Assembly (NCBI GenBank): GCA_005879535.1
Contig: VBKI01000066.1
Span: 1 to 64,000, forward strand
DNA from: Deltaproteobacteria bacterium
GTDB taxonomy: Bacteria > Myxococcota > Myxococcia > Myxococcales > 40CM-4-68-19
Length of the DNA: 64,000 bases
Direction: 5' to 3'
Position numbers and translations under genes: made by a program. Below the pieces are notes generated by a model that saw only the letters and a list, made by a program, of their open reading frames with translations, made no database searches and was not told where the DNA came from. Positions 46,556-55,560 of the stretch are shown here, in pieces. Within the stretch, counting starts at the first letter, position 1, and every line of letters starts with the position of its first letter.

Positions 46556-46576
46556 CGCCGCACTTGCGGTGCGGCG
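46556..46576 (+). terminator. Hairpin after the glycosylase gene
   Basis: CGCCGCAC (46556-46563) pairs with GTGCGGCG (46569-46576) around TTGCG, 7 nt after the glycosylase stop. No U tract follows. Confidence 0.35.
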
Positions 46577-46655
46577 GCGGCCATCCCGGTGAGCACATCT
46601 GCGGCCCTAGAATCAAGCTTGAGAATCGGCGGGGATCGTGGTGACCTGCGGTCCG

Positions 46656-49600
46656 ATGAAAATCCGCCGTCTGGAGATCTCCGGCTTCAAGTCGTTCGCG
46701 GATCGAGTCGTCTTTTCCTTCGATGAGGGCATCACCGGAGTGGTGGGCCCGAACGGGTGCGGCAAGAGCAACGTCGTGGACGCCGTCCGCTGGGCAATGG
46801 GCGAGCAGAGCGCGAAGCACCTGCGCGGCCGCGCCATGGAGGACGTGATCTTTTCGGGGTCGGAATCGCGTGCCGCGACGGGCATGGCGGAGGTCTCGCT
46901 CACCTTCCAGAACGACGGCCGGCTGGTGCCGCCGCAATATGCGGGCTTCGGCGAGATCACCGTCACGCGCCGGCTCTTCCGCAACGGAGACAGCGAGTAC
47001 GAGATCAACAAGGCCGCCTGCCGCCTGATGGACATCACCGAGCTGTTCCTCGGCACCGGCGTCGGCACGCGCGCGTACTCGATCATCGAGCAAGGCCGGA
47101 TCGGCCTGATCGTCAGCGCCAAGCCGGAAGACCGCCGCGCCTTCATCGAGGAAGCGGCGGGCGTCACCAAGTACAAGGCGCGCCGCAAGCAGGCCGAGCG
47201 GAAGCTGGAGGCTACCGATCAGAACCTTCTCCGCCTCTCCGACGTGGTCGGCGAAGTCAGCAAGAGGCTGCAGTCCCTGGAGCGGTCGGCAAAGAAGGCT
47301 ACGAGGTTCCGCGAGCTCCGGGCGGAGCTGCGCGAGCTGGAGCTGCTCGCCTCCTGCCGCCAGTACCTGGCGTTCCGGGACACGGAAAGCGGGCAGGCCC
47401 GGGAGCTGAGCGAGGCGGGTGAAGCCGAGAACGTCGCGCTCGCGCATGCCGCGCGCCTCGAGGCGGGCCTCTCCGCGGTCGAGGACGAGAAGAAGGTGCA
47501 ACAGCTGGCCGATCAGTCCCACGCCATCGACAAGCAGCTCCGCCTCTCCGAGCAGGAGATGGAGTTCGCCAAGCGGGAGCGGGAGACCATCGCTACCCGC
47601 CAGGCGCAGCACGAGGAGGAGGTCTCGCTCCTCGGAGTGCGCCTCGAGTTGCTCGGGCGCGAAGAGGAGGGGCTGCGCCTGGAGGGGCAGAAGCTGGCCG
47701 ATGCCTCCGCCGAGGACGAGACGCGCCAGAAGCAAGCCGAGGAGTCTCTGCAGTCGGCGCTCAAGGAAATCCACGACGCGCAGCACACGGTGGAAGGCGA
47801 ACGGCACGAGGCGGTGAGCGTCCTCACGCGACTGGCCAATCACCGCACGAATCTCGTCAACCTGGAGAAGCGCCGCACCGAGCTCGGCGGGCGACTGCAG
47901 AAGACGTCGGCGGAGAAGGAGCAGCTGGAGGCGCGCGCGCAGGAGCTCGCGCGCCAGCGCGACGAGCTGGCGCAGAAGCTGGCGGAGGCGCAGGCGAAGC
48001 GCCGCGAGCTGCACGAGCACAAGGTCGCCACCGAGGCGGATCTCGCCGCTGGACGCGCCGAGCAGCGCGAGAGCGAGACGCAGCTCATCAAGCTCCGCGA
48101 GGAGCTGGCCGACCGGCGCAGCCGCCTCACCTCGCTGCTCGAGCTGCAGAAGAACTTCGAGGGATACGGGCGCGGCGTGAAGGCGATCATGCTGCGCGCG
48201 GAGGAGGAGCGGCGCCGGGACGGCGTCTACGGGCTCGTCGCCGACGTCCTGCGGGTGGAGCGGCGCTACGAGCGCGCCATCGAGGCGGTGTTGGGAGAGC
48301 GGCTGCAGCTCGTGCTGGTCGAGAGCCACGCCGCCGGCCTCAAGGCGGTGGACTATCTGCGCAAGGCCGCACAGGGGCGCGCTTCCTTCGTTCCGCTCAC
48401 CGAGATGGAGCAGCTCCCGCTGGTTCCGGAGGCCGCCGCGTTGCCGGCGCCGGAAGATACGGTGCGCGCTGTCGACGTGGTGGCCTGCGCCCCGGAGCAC
48501 GAGCGGGTGCGCAACTACCTGCTCGCGGACGTCTTCCTCTGCGAGACGCTGGCGGCGGCCCTCGCGCTGTGGGCGCGGAACCCGGGTGAGCGGACCTTCG
48601 TCTCCACCGACGGCGAGGTGGTCGACAAGGAGGGCGTCGTTTCCGGCGGCGCGCTCGAGGGCGTCGGGGATGGACTGCTGCACAAGCGGCGCGAAGTGCA
48701 GGAGCTGGCGGACACGGTGCAAGAGCTCGAGGCGCGGCTGCAACTGGCGACCGAGCGAGTGCAGCAGCTCGGTGCGCGCGTCCAGGCCACCGACACGCAG
48801 GTCAAGCGGCTGCTTCACGAGGAGCGCGAAGAGGAACTCTCCCACCTTCGCCTCGAGCGGGACGTCGCGCGGCTGCAGGAGGACCTCGGCCGCATCGCCC
48901 AACGCGACCAGGTGCTCCGGCACGAGACCGAGCACCTCGAGTCGGCGATGGGCGAGGTGGCCCGCGAGGAGCAGGCTTCGCGCGAGGCCGTCGCCGCCGG
49001 CGAGGGCGAGCAGAGCGAGCGAGAGGCGCGGCTGCGCGCGCTGCAGGCCGATCTGTCCCGGGCGCGGGAGCGCGCGGAGTCCGTCCAGGCCGAGGTGACC
49101 AAGGCCAAGGTGAGCAACGCCGCCATCGCGGAGCGGCGCGAAGGCGTGGGCCGGTCGCTGCAGCGTCTCCTCGACTCCCGCTCGGAAGTCGAGTCGCGCC
49201 GCGAGAAGCTCCGAACCGAGATCGACCAGGGCAAGGAGCGCGACGCCGCGCTGCAGGCGAAGGGACAGGTCGCGCAAGAGGAGCTGCGCCGCCTTCTCGC
49301 CGAGTCGGAGCGCCTCCGCGACGAGCTCGGGCGGGCGCGGGCCCGGTACGAGCAGGCGCAGGAGCGGCTCCGCGGCGGAGACGAGGAGGTGCGCACGGCG
49401 CGCGAGGAGGCGCGAGCGGTCGGCGAGCGCCGCGGCAAGTCGGAGCTGGCGCTGCAGGGTACGCGGCTCGAGATCAACCACCTCGAGCAGCAGGTCCGCG
49501 AACGGCACCTGATGGAGCTGACCGACGTCGCCGCGGCGAAGAAAGATGCCGCGCTGCAGTTGGACGTGACCGTCGCCGAAGAGCAGATGCACTCGCTGCG

Positions 49601-50240
49601 CGAGAAGATCGACGCGCTCGGCGAGGTGTCGCTCACCGCCATCGACGAGGCACGGGAAGTCGGCGAGCGCTTCGCCTTCCTCTCCTCCCAGAAGGCGGAT
49701 CTGGAGGAGGCCATCGCCAAGCTGCGGTCGGCGATCGCGCGGATCGATCGGGCATCGAAGGAGCGCTTCCGCGAGACCTTTCAGCTCGTCAACGACCGCT
49801 TCCAGCAGGTGTTCCCCCGCCTCTTCCGCGGCGGCAAGGCGGAGCTGCAGCTCGTCGAGGATCCGGCGAACCCGTCGGCGGAGCCGGGCGTGGAGATCGT
49901 GGCGCAACCTCCGGGCAAGAAGCTCGCGTCGGTGAACCTCCTCTCCGGCGGAGAGAAGGCCTTGACCGCGGTCTCGCTCATCTTCGCCATCTTCCTGATC
50001 AAACCGACTCCGTTCTGCCTCCTCGACGAAGTGGACGCCCCGCTCGACGAGGCGAACGTCGGCCGGTACAACGAGATGGTCCGCGAGATGAGCCGCAGCT
50101 CGCAGTTCATCGTGATCACGCACAACAAGCGCACGATGGAAGTGGCGGACTCGCTCTACGGCGTGACCATGGAGGAGCCGGGCATCTCGAAGATCGTCTC
50201 GGTCAAGCTCTCCCCACAAGCCGCTACCGCCGCCGCGTAG
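46656..50240 (+). CDS. smc: Chromosome segregation ATPase SMC
   Basis: SMC dimers with ScpAB organise and segregate the chromosome. I use the ATG at 46656 (MKIRRLEISGFKSFADRVVF), the canonical N-terminus; GTG 18 bp upstream is less likely. The protein has 1194 aa. Its Walker A is GPNGCGKSN (about 31-39), followed by a first coiled coil (about 170-505), the hinge (about 515-670, including DGVYGLVADVLRVERRYERA) and a returning coil (about 675-1030). The C-terminal head has the signature LLSGGEKALTA and Walker B FCLLDEVDAPLDEAN. Length is standard. Confidence 0.96.
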   Translation: MKIRRLEISGFKSFADRVVFSFDEGITGVVGPNGCGKSNVVDAVRWAMGEQSAKHLRGRAMEDVIFSGSESRAATGMAEVSLTFQNDGRLVPPQYAGFGEITVTRRLFRNGDSEYEINKAACRLMDITELFLGTGVGTRAYSIIEQGRIGLIVSAKPEDRRAFIEEAAGVTKYKARRKQAERKLEATDQNLLRLSDVVGEVSKRLQSLERSAKKATRFRELRAELRELELLASCRQYLAFRDTESGQARELSEAGEAENVALAHAARLEAGLSAVEDEKKVQQLADQSHAIDKQLRLSEQEMEFAKRERETIATRQAQHEEEVSLLGVRLELLGREEEGLRLEGQKLADASAEDETRQKQAEESLQSALKEIHDAQHTVEGERHEAVSVLTRLANHRTNLVNLEKRRTELGGRLQKTSAEKEQLEARAQELARQRDELAQKLAEAQAKRRELHEHKVATEADLAAGRAEQRESETQLIKLREELADRRSRLTSLLELQKNFEGYGRGVKAIMLRAEEERRRDGVYGLVADVLRVERRYERAIEAVLGERLQLVLVESHAAGLKAVDYLRKAAQGRASFVPLTEMEQLPLVPEAAALPAPEDTVRAVDVVACAPEHERVRNYLLADVFLCETLAAALALWARNPGERTFVSTDGEVVDKEGVVSGGALEGVGDGLLHKRREVQELADTVQELEARLQLATERVQQLGARVQATDTQVKRLLHEEREEELSHLRLERDVARLQEDLGRIAQRDQVLRHETEHLESAMGEVAREEQASREAVAAGEGEQSEREARLRALQADLSRARERAESVQAEVTKAKVSNAAIAERREGVGRSLQRLLDSRSEVESRREKLRTEIDQGKERDAALQAKGQVAQEELRRLLAESERLRDELGRARARYEQAQERLRGGDEEVRTAREEARAVGERRGKSELALQGTRLEINHLEQQVRERHLMELTDVAAAKKDAALQLDVTVAEEQMHSLREKIDALGEVSLTAIDEAREVGERFAFLSSQKADLEEAIAKLRSAIARIDRASKERFRETFQLVNDRFQQVFPRLFRGGKAELQLVEDPANPSAEPGVEIVAQPPGKKLASVNLLSGGEKALTAVSLIFAIFLIKPTPFCLLDEVDAPLDEANVGRYNEMVREMSRSSQFIVITHNKRTMEVADSLYGVTMEEPGISKIVSVKLSPQAATAAA

Positions 50241-50353
50241 CGACTCTCCACGCATTCCTGTATCGATCGATCCGACGCCTGCGCGCCGCCGGCGTCACGC
50301 AAGCGAGACATGATCGAGATGCTCCCGAGTGTCACGTGCGGTAATGTCGACAC

Positions 50354-51571
50354 ATGCGCATCTCGACAGTCGCGGTAATTGCCACGGTGTTCGTTGCGGT
50401 GAGGGCGCGCGCGGATGACACCAAGCCGCCACAGATCTCGGAAGTGCGGGCGAGCCTGAAAGGCGGGCAGGTCCAGATCGAGGCCCGCATCACCGACGAG
50501 ACCGGCGTGCTCTCCGCCATCTGCCATCACCGCGGCGCCGGAGGCAGGGCCGAGGATTCGCCGATGATGAGGAACGACTACGACGACGTGTTTCGCGCCA
50601 GCTTCCCGGGCGGGCTGGACACCGAGTACTGGATCGAAGCCAGCGATCTCCTCGGAAACGGGCCCGCGACCTATGGGTCGTCGGCGAAGGCGTTCGCCGT
50701 GGGCTCCGCGGCGCCGGCGGAGAAAACGCCTCGCGCGCAGCCGCCTCCGCGAAAGCAGGCGGAGCCGAGACCGCCGCGCGAACGGGTCACGGCCAAGGCC
50801 GCGCCGCCGCCCTCCGTCGAGCACAGCCGACCCGGAACCTCGCCTCCCGAGGGACGCGACTTCCTGGTGCGCACGAAGATCAGGAGCGAATCTCCGGTCG
50901 CGCTCGCCGTCCTCCAGGTGCGCCCGCAGGGCAACACCACCTTCACCAACATGCCGCTGACGCGCACCGAGGGCGAGACCTGGGAGGCGCAGATCCCCGC
51001 GGCGATGGCGCACGGCAATGTGGAGTACTTCATCACCGCCAGGAACGAGGCCGGGCAGGCGACCCGCCAGGGAGAGGGCGGCTCCCGCGCTCCCTACGTG
51101 ATCGCATTCAAGAAGGCCGTAGTCACTGCCACGCCGCAGGCCGCCCCGGCGACGACCGCTCCGCCGCAAGCGACGGGCCCCTTCATCTTCACCGACAATC
51201 CGCCGGTGCGGATCCCGCCTGGGCGTCCGTTCGTGCTGCGCGCGCAAGTGGTGCCGCCGACGGACAAGGGCGAGATGCCCGACCGGGTCGCCATCCTCTG
51301 GCGCGGCAACGACGCGCAGGATCAGCTCACCGACATGGTGCGCGACGAGACCGGCGGGTGGGGCGGGTACAAGGCCGAGTTGCCGCCGCAGGACGAGGGA
51401 GCGATCTTCTTCCAGATCGTCGCCTGCGACGCCGCCGCCACCAAGTGCGGCATCGACACCGGCAGCAAGCGCAAGTGGCACGCGACCGCCATCGCCGCAC
51501 AGGCGGGCGCTTCCAGGCCGCTGCCGCTCGACGCGGTGAGCACCAAGGCTCCTCCCACGCTTCCGGAGTAA
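50354..51571 (+). CDS. Secreted protein with Ig-like/Fn3-like repeats, function unknown
   Basis: This 405-aa protein has a signal peptide (residues 1-20, cleaved near ARA-DD). Three beta domains follow: about 22-115 (VQIEARITDETGVLSAICHH), 170-260 (VRTKIRSESPVALAVLQVRP), and 285-385 (RPFVLRAQVVPPTDKGEMPD). They are joined by Pro/Ala/Lys-rich linkers. Each domain repeats the pattern of a cell-surface Ig-like module with EYWIEASDLLGN or VEYFITARNEAGQ. I do not recognise a family; periplasmic or surface location is likely. It lies between smc and ftsY on the same strand. Confidence 0.65.
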   Translation: MRISTVAVIATVFVAVRARADDTKPPQISEVRASLKGGQVQIEARITDETGVLSAICHHRGAGGRAEDSPMMRNDYDDVFRASFPGGLDTEYWIEASDLLGNGPATYGSSAKAFAVGSAAPAEKTPRAQPPPRKQAEPRPPRERVTAKAAPPPSVEHSRPGTSPPEGRDFLVRTKIRSESPVALAVLQVRPQGNTTFTNMPLTRTEGETWEAQIPAAMAHGNVEYFITARNEAGQATRQGEGGSRAPYVIAFKKAVVTATPQAAPATTAPPQATGPFIFTDNPPVRIPPGRPFVLRAQVVPPTDKGEMPDRVAILWRGNDAQDQLTDMVRDETGGWGGYKAELPPQDEGAIFFQIVACDAAATKCGIDTGSKRKWHATAIAAQAGASRPLPLDAVSTKAPPTLPE

Positions 51572-51622
51572 TCCGGTCCAGGCCTTGCTTTTTGCCCGCG
51601 GCTGAGCGATCTGCGCGCTCCC

Positions 51623-53062
51623 GTGCTGCTCGCGCTCGAAACCACGCAGATCGCCATCGCGGTCGCCCTGCTGATCGCCGCGGCGCTGATCATCGCGCTG
51701 CTCGCCCGCGCCTTCGTCTCCCGCAGGGCGCGTCCTCCCGGCGAGCTGCCCGCGGCGCCAGAACGCGAGACCATCGAGCCCGCGAAGGTCTCCATCTCAG
51801 AGGCGGCGCCGCCAGCGGAGCGCGTTGCCCGCGAGAAGCGCGCGCGGGAAGAGCTCGCCGAATCGGAGCAGCGGCTCGAGGTGGCGCACGAGGCCGCCCG
51901 CCGCGAGCCGCAGTCCTCCGCCGCCCGTGCGGAGGTCGACCGCTACGAACGAGAAGTCGCGGACCTGCGGCGCCGCGCGGACTACGAGCACCGCAAGACC
52001 GAGGAGGCGCTGGAAAAGGCACGCCGGCAGGCGGAGGCTGCCGCCCGCGAAGAGTCGGCAGCGCGGGCACGCGCGGAAGAGCAGGCGCGCGTCGAGGCCG
52101 AGCGCCGGACGCTGGAAGAAACGCGGCGAAGGCTGGCGCAACAGGAAGCAGGCCGGACTCTCGCCGAGGGCTTGGCGAAGACCCGGAGTGGTTTCATCGC
52201 CCGCCTCAATGCGTTCGTCGGCGCCAGCAAGGACCTGGACGACGCCGCGCTCGCGGAGCTGGAGGAGATTCTCTTCTCCGCGGACGTGGGCGTCCACACG
52301 GCGACCGCGCTTCTGGAGAGCGTGCGCGAACGGCTCAAACGCCGTGAGCTCTCGGATCTGGCCAGGGTGAAGGCCGCCTTGCGCGAGGAGATCGAACGCA
52401 TCCTCTCCCAGGCATCCGGCCCTCACGGCGGCCTGCCCGACGCGCCGCCGCCGCAAGTGGTGATGGTCGTCGGCGTGAACGGCACGGGAAAGACGACCAC
52501 CATCGGCAAGCTCGCGGCAAAGATGAAAGCCGCCGGCAAGTCCGTCATCCTCGGCGCCGGCGATACCTTCCGCGCCGCCGCCGGCGAACAGCTCGACGTG
52601 TGGGCCGATCGCGCGCAGGTCCCGATCGTCCGCGGCAAGGACGGCACCGACCCCGGCGCGGTGCTCTTCGACGCGGTGACGCGCGCCCGCGGCGAGAAAC
52701 TCGACGTGGTGCTCTGCGACACCGCCGGCCGCCTGCACACGAAGCCCAATCTGATGGAAGAGCTGAAGCGGCTGAAGCGGACGCTGTCCAAGGCCCAGGA
52801 AGGCGCCCCCCACGAGGTGCTGCTGGTCGTCGACGCCACCACCGGCCAGAACGCCATCCAGCAGGCCCGCCAGTTCCACGACTCGCTGGGCGTGACCGGA
52901 TTCGTCCTTACCAAGCTCGACGGCACCGCGAAAGGCGGCGTCATCATCGGCATCTGCGACACGCTGAAAATCCCCGTGCGCTACGTCGGCATCGGCGAGA
53001 AGGTGAGCGACCTGAAGGAGTTCGACGCCCACGAGTTCGTCGAGGCGCTGTTTGCGGAGTAG
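51623..53062 (+). CDS. ftsY: Signal recognition particle receptor FtsY
   Basis: FtsY brings ribosome-SRP complexes to the inner membrane translocon. This 479-aa protein starts with GTG and has an N-terminal membrane helix (about 8-30), unlike Escherichia coli FtsY. A charged Glu/Arg-rich helical A region spans about 35-185. The NG domain has G1 [15 protein letters not shown] (about 283-297), [16 protein letters not shown], and G4 [11 protein letters not shown]. Myxobacterial FtsY proteins commonly carry this membrane anchor and coiled region. Confidence 0.96.
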   Translation: MLLALETTQIAIAVALLIAAALIIALLARAFVSRRARPPGELPAAPERETIEPAKVSISEAAPPAERVAREKRAREELAESEQRLEVAHEAARREPQSSAARAEVDRYEREVADLRRRADYEHRKTEEALEKARRQAEAAAREESAARARAEEQARVEAERRTLEETRRRLAQQEAGRTLAEGLAKTRSGFIARLNAFVGASKDLDDAALAELEEILFSADVGVHTATALLESVRERLKRRELSDLARVKAALREEIERILSQASGPHGGLPDAPPPQVVMVVGVNGTGKTTTIGKLAAKMKAAGKSVILGAGDTFRAAAGEQLDVWADRAQVPIVRGKDGTDPGAVLFDAVTRARGEKLDVVLCDTAGRLHTKPNLMEELKRLKRTLSKAQEGAPHEVLLVVDATTGQNAIQQARQFHDSLGVTGFVLTKLDGTAKGGVIIGICDTLKIPVRYVGIGEKVSDLKEFDAHEFVEALFAE

Positions 53063-53094
53063 GCGCTCCCGCGCCGGAGGCCCGGGTGTGCGCC

Positions 53095-53121
53095 TATGCT
53101 TTGGCCTGTACAGTATGCTTT
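53095..53121 (+). promoter_or_regulatory. Direct repeat and CTGTACAG palindrome upstream of the NtrC-type regulator
   Basis: TATGCTTT occurs at 53095-53102 and again at 53114-53121, flanking the palindrome CTGTACAG (53106-53113). TACAGT may serve as a -10 box, though no -35 is visible. The 12-mer GGCCTGTACAGT also occurs before the TPR gene (43129-43140). Confidence 0.3.
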
Positions 53122-53128
53122 AGCGGAC

Positions 53129-54505
53129 ATGTCCACGCGCGGCACCATCCTGGTGGTCGACGACGAGCAGGCGAACCTGGACTCGCTCGAGCGGATCTTC
53201 GCGCGCGAGGGGTATCGCATCCTGCTCGCACGCAACGGTCAGGCGGCGGTGGAGACGCTGCGCGCCGAGCCGGTGGACGTCGTGCTGACCGACCTCATGA
53301 TGCCGGCGATGAGCGGGCAGGAATTGCTCCGAGCGGTGCGGGCCGTCGCGCCCGACGCGGAAGTGGTCCTGATGACCGCCTACGGGACCGTGGACGCCGC
53401 GGTGGCGGCGATGAAGGACGGCGCCTACGACTTCCTCACCAAGCCGCTGAAGCGTCATGCGGTGCTGAAGAGCGTCCAGCAGGCCATCGAGAAGCGCCGG
53501 CTCGTGCAGGAGAACAAGCAGCTTCGCGCCCGCCTCGCCGGGGCCGAGCAGCCCATCGTCGGCCAGAGCCCGTCGCTGCGCGCGACGCTCGACATCATCC
53601 GGCAGGCGGCGCCCTCCTCGGCGACGGTGCTGCTGCTCGGTGAGAGCGGCACCGGCAAGGAGCTCTTCGCGCGCGCTCTCCACGAGCACTCGGCCCGCGC
53701 ATCGGGGCCTTTCGTGCCCATCAACTGCGCCGCGATCCCCGAGACGATCCTCGAAGCTGAGCTCTTCGGGTACGAACGCGGCGCATTCACCGGCGCGGTG
53801 CAGCGCAAGGAAGGCCGCATCGAGCGGGCCCAGGGCGGCAGCCTTTTCCTCGACGAGGTCGGCGAGCTGACGCCGTCGGTCCAGGTGAAGCTGCTCCGCT
53901 TCCTGCAGGATGGGGAGATCGAGCGCCTGGGCGGAACCGGCACCATCAAGGTGGACTGCCGTGTGGTGGCCGCCACCAACCAGGATCTCTCCGCGCGCGT
54001 CCGCGAAGGAAAGTTCCGCGAGGACCTCTACTACCGGCTGAACGTCATCCAGGTGGTGCTGCCGCCGCTGCGCGATCGCGTGGAGGACGTTCCTCTCCTC
54101 GCCGACCACTTCATCGCGCGGTACGCGGCCAAGAACGGGAAATCGATCCGCGGCCTCACGCGCGCGGCGCTCGCCGCACTGGAGGCCTACCCTTGGCCCG
54201 GCAACGTCCGAGAGCTGGAGCACGCCATCGAGCGCGCTGTGGTGCTCTCGCGCGGCGAAGAGATCGACGTGGACGATCTGCCGGAGTCCGTTCGCGCCGG
54301 GGGCGCCGCGCGCAATGCCGGCGTGGCCGGCGCCCTCGAGGGTCGTACCCTCGCGGTGCCGCTCGGGACGACGATGGAAGAGATCGAGCTGCGCGTCATC
54401 CGCGAGACGCTGCGTCAGACGAAGGGAGACAAGAACCTCGCCGCGCAGCTGCTCGGCATCGCCGCGCGCACCATCTATCGCAAGCTCGATCGGGAGAAGG
54501 ACTAA
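53129..54505 (+). CDS. NtrC-type sigma-54 response regulator, probable activator of the type II secretion operon
   Basis: This 458-aa protein starts at the ATG at 53129. The receiver domain carries phospho-acceptor Asp55 in VVLTDLMMPAMSG. The AAA+ domain (about 145-380) has Walker A GESGTGKE, an intact GAFTGA and Walker B GSLFLDEVGEL. A Fis-like helix-turn-helix ends the protein (GDKNLAAQLLGIAARTIYRK). No sensor kinase is next to it. A perfect inverted repeat (54522-54536) and a near-consensus sigma-54 promoter lie directly downstream, before gspC, which makes the secretion genes its likely target. Confidence 0.94.
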   Translation: MSTRGTILVVDDEQANLDSLERIFAREGYRILLARNGQAAVETLRAEPVDVVLTDLMMPAMSGQELLRAVRAVAPDAEVVLMTAYGTVDAAVAAMKDGAYDFLTKPLKRHAVLKSVQQAIEKRRLVQENKQLRARLAGAEQPIVGQSPSLRATLDIIRQAAPSSATVLLLGESGTGKELFARALHEHSARASGPFVPINCAAIPETILEAELFGYERGAFTGAVQRKEGRIERAQGGSLFLDEVGELTPSVQVKLLRFLQDGEIERLGGTGTIKVDCRVVAATNQDLSARVREGKFREDLYYRLNVIQVVLPPLRDRVEDVPLLADHFIARYAAKNGKSIRGLTRAALAALEAYPWPGNVRELEHAIERAVVLSRGEEIDVDDLPESVRAGGAARNAGVAGALEGRTLAVPLGTTMEEIELRVIRETLRQTKGDKNLAAQLLGIAARTIYRKLDREKD

Positions 54506-54521
54506 GCAGCGTTGGCGGCCG

Positions 54522-54536
54522 GTGACAAATTGTCAC
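54522..54536 (+). promoter_or_regulatory. GTGACA-N3-TGTCAC palindrome upstream of gspC
   Basis: The perfect inverted repeat GTGACAAATTGTCAC centres about 115 bp before the predicted gspC transcription start, a normal position for a sigma-54 activator site. A further half-site, TTGTCACC, lies about 20 bp downstream (near 54554-54561). Confidence 0.55.
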
Positions 54537-54617
54537 GCCGGCAATGCTCGCCGTTGTCACCTTGTCGCCCGGCCGCCCTCCAACCGTCCCGAGCGACGGA
54601 TTCCTGAGCGGCTCCGC

Positions 54618-54633
54618 TGGCATGGCGCTTGCT
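54618..54633 (+). promoter_or_regulatory. Near-consensus sigma-54 promoter of the gsp operon
   Basis: TGGCATGGCGCTTGCT differs from TGGCACG-N4-TTGCT at one position only. Transcription would start near 54644, two bases before the preferred gspC ATG at 54646, implying a leaderless message. A rival gspC start at 54622 lies inside this promoter and would not be on such a transcript. Confidence 0.75.
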
Positions 54634-54645
54634 GCTCCGCTCGGT

Positions 54646-55560
54646 ATGGAGCTCGTCCTCCAGCGATACTCGTGGGCGTTCGACGCCGTCGCAGTGTTGC
54701 TCGGCGCGTATCTCGCCGCGCGCACCGTGAACACGATCGCCGCCGCCGCCATCGCGCCGAAGCCCGCCCTGGTGCAGCAGGCTGGAGCCACGCCGCAGTC
54801 CGCCGCCCAGCCGCAGCGTGTGGAGCTCGACGCCGACAAGGTGGCGAAGCTGTTCGACGTCCCGCTGCCGAAGCCGCCAGCGCCCGGCGCCGAGACGACG
54901 CAGACGCAGCGCGCCGGCTGGAACCCCGTGCCCGTCCGCTCGTCGCTGCACGGCACTCTGATCGGAACCGCCATCGCCGATCCCGCGAAGTACTCGCTTT
55001 GCCAGATCACCAACCCGGACGTGAACGAGACGCAGGTCTATGCCATCGGCGAGAAGTACCAGGACGCGCGGATCTACGCGATCGAGAAGGAGCGCGTGCT
55101 GATCGACAATGCCGGCGTCAACGAGTACATCGACAACAGCCTCGCCGCGCCGCCCAACCTGGGAGTGATCCCGATCGTCCAGCCGGGCGCCCTGGGACAG
55201 GCGCAGGCCGGCGGCGGCGAGGGCGTCCGGCAGCTCTCCGAGAACCAGTACGTGGTGGCGCGGAGCGAGATCAACAACGCGCTCACCAACCTCTCCGACC
55301 TCGCCACCAAGGCGAGGATCGTCCCCTCGTTCAAGAACGGGGTGGCGAACGGGTTCAAGCTGTTCTCCATCGTGCCCGATTCGCTCTACGCCAAGATCGG
55401 CGTGCAGAACGGCGACGTGATCCGGCGCATCAACGGCTACGAGATGAACAGCCCGGACAAGGCGCTGGAGATCTACCAGAAGCTGCGCGACGCGAACCGC
55501 ATCGAGATCGAGCTCGAGCGCCGCGGCGAGACCTTGCGCAAGACGTACTCCATCGAATGA
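54646..55560 (+). CDS. gspC: Type II secretion protein C
   Basis: GspC is the inner-membrane clamp that links the type II assembly platform to the secretin. From the ATG at 54646 the 304-aa protein has one membrane helix (about residues 8-35), then a Pro/Ala-rich linker with a short amphipathic VELDADKVAKLFDV. The HR domain (about 105-185, with LHGTLIGTAIADPAKYSLC) binds GspD. The C-terminal PDZ domain (about 225-304) includes FKLFSIVPDSLYAKIGVQNG. Starts at 54544 or 54622 are possible but conflict with the sigma-54 promoter. The stop overlaps the gspD ATG. Confidence 0.88.
   Translation: MELVLQRYSWAFDAVAVLLGAYLAARTVNTIAAAAIAPKPALVQQAGATPQSAAQPQRVELDADKVAKLFDVPLPKPPAPGAETTQTQRAGWNPVPVRSSLHGTLIGTAIADPAKYSLCQITNPDVNETQVYAIGEKYQDARIYAIEKERVLIDNAGVNEYIDNSLAAPPNLGVIPIVQPGALGQAQAGGGEGVRQLSENQYVVARSEINNALTNLSDLATKARIVPSFKNGVANGFKLFSIVPDSLYAKIGVQNGDVIRRINGYEMNSPDKALEIYQKLRDANRIEIELERRGETLRKTYSIE

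Noticed and set aside
45441-50255. A minus-strand open frame of 1604 codons across smc
   Set aside because: Only its last part (45441-45947) is a real gene, the PH-domain protein. The rest is Leu/Arg-rich antisense of smc and the glycosylase.
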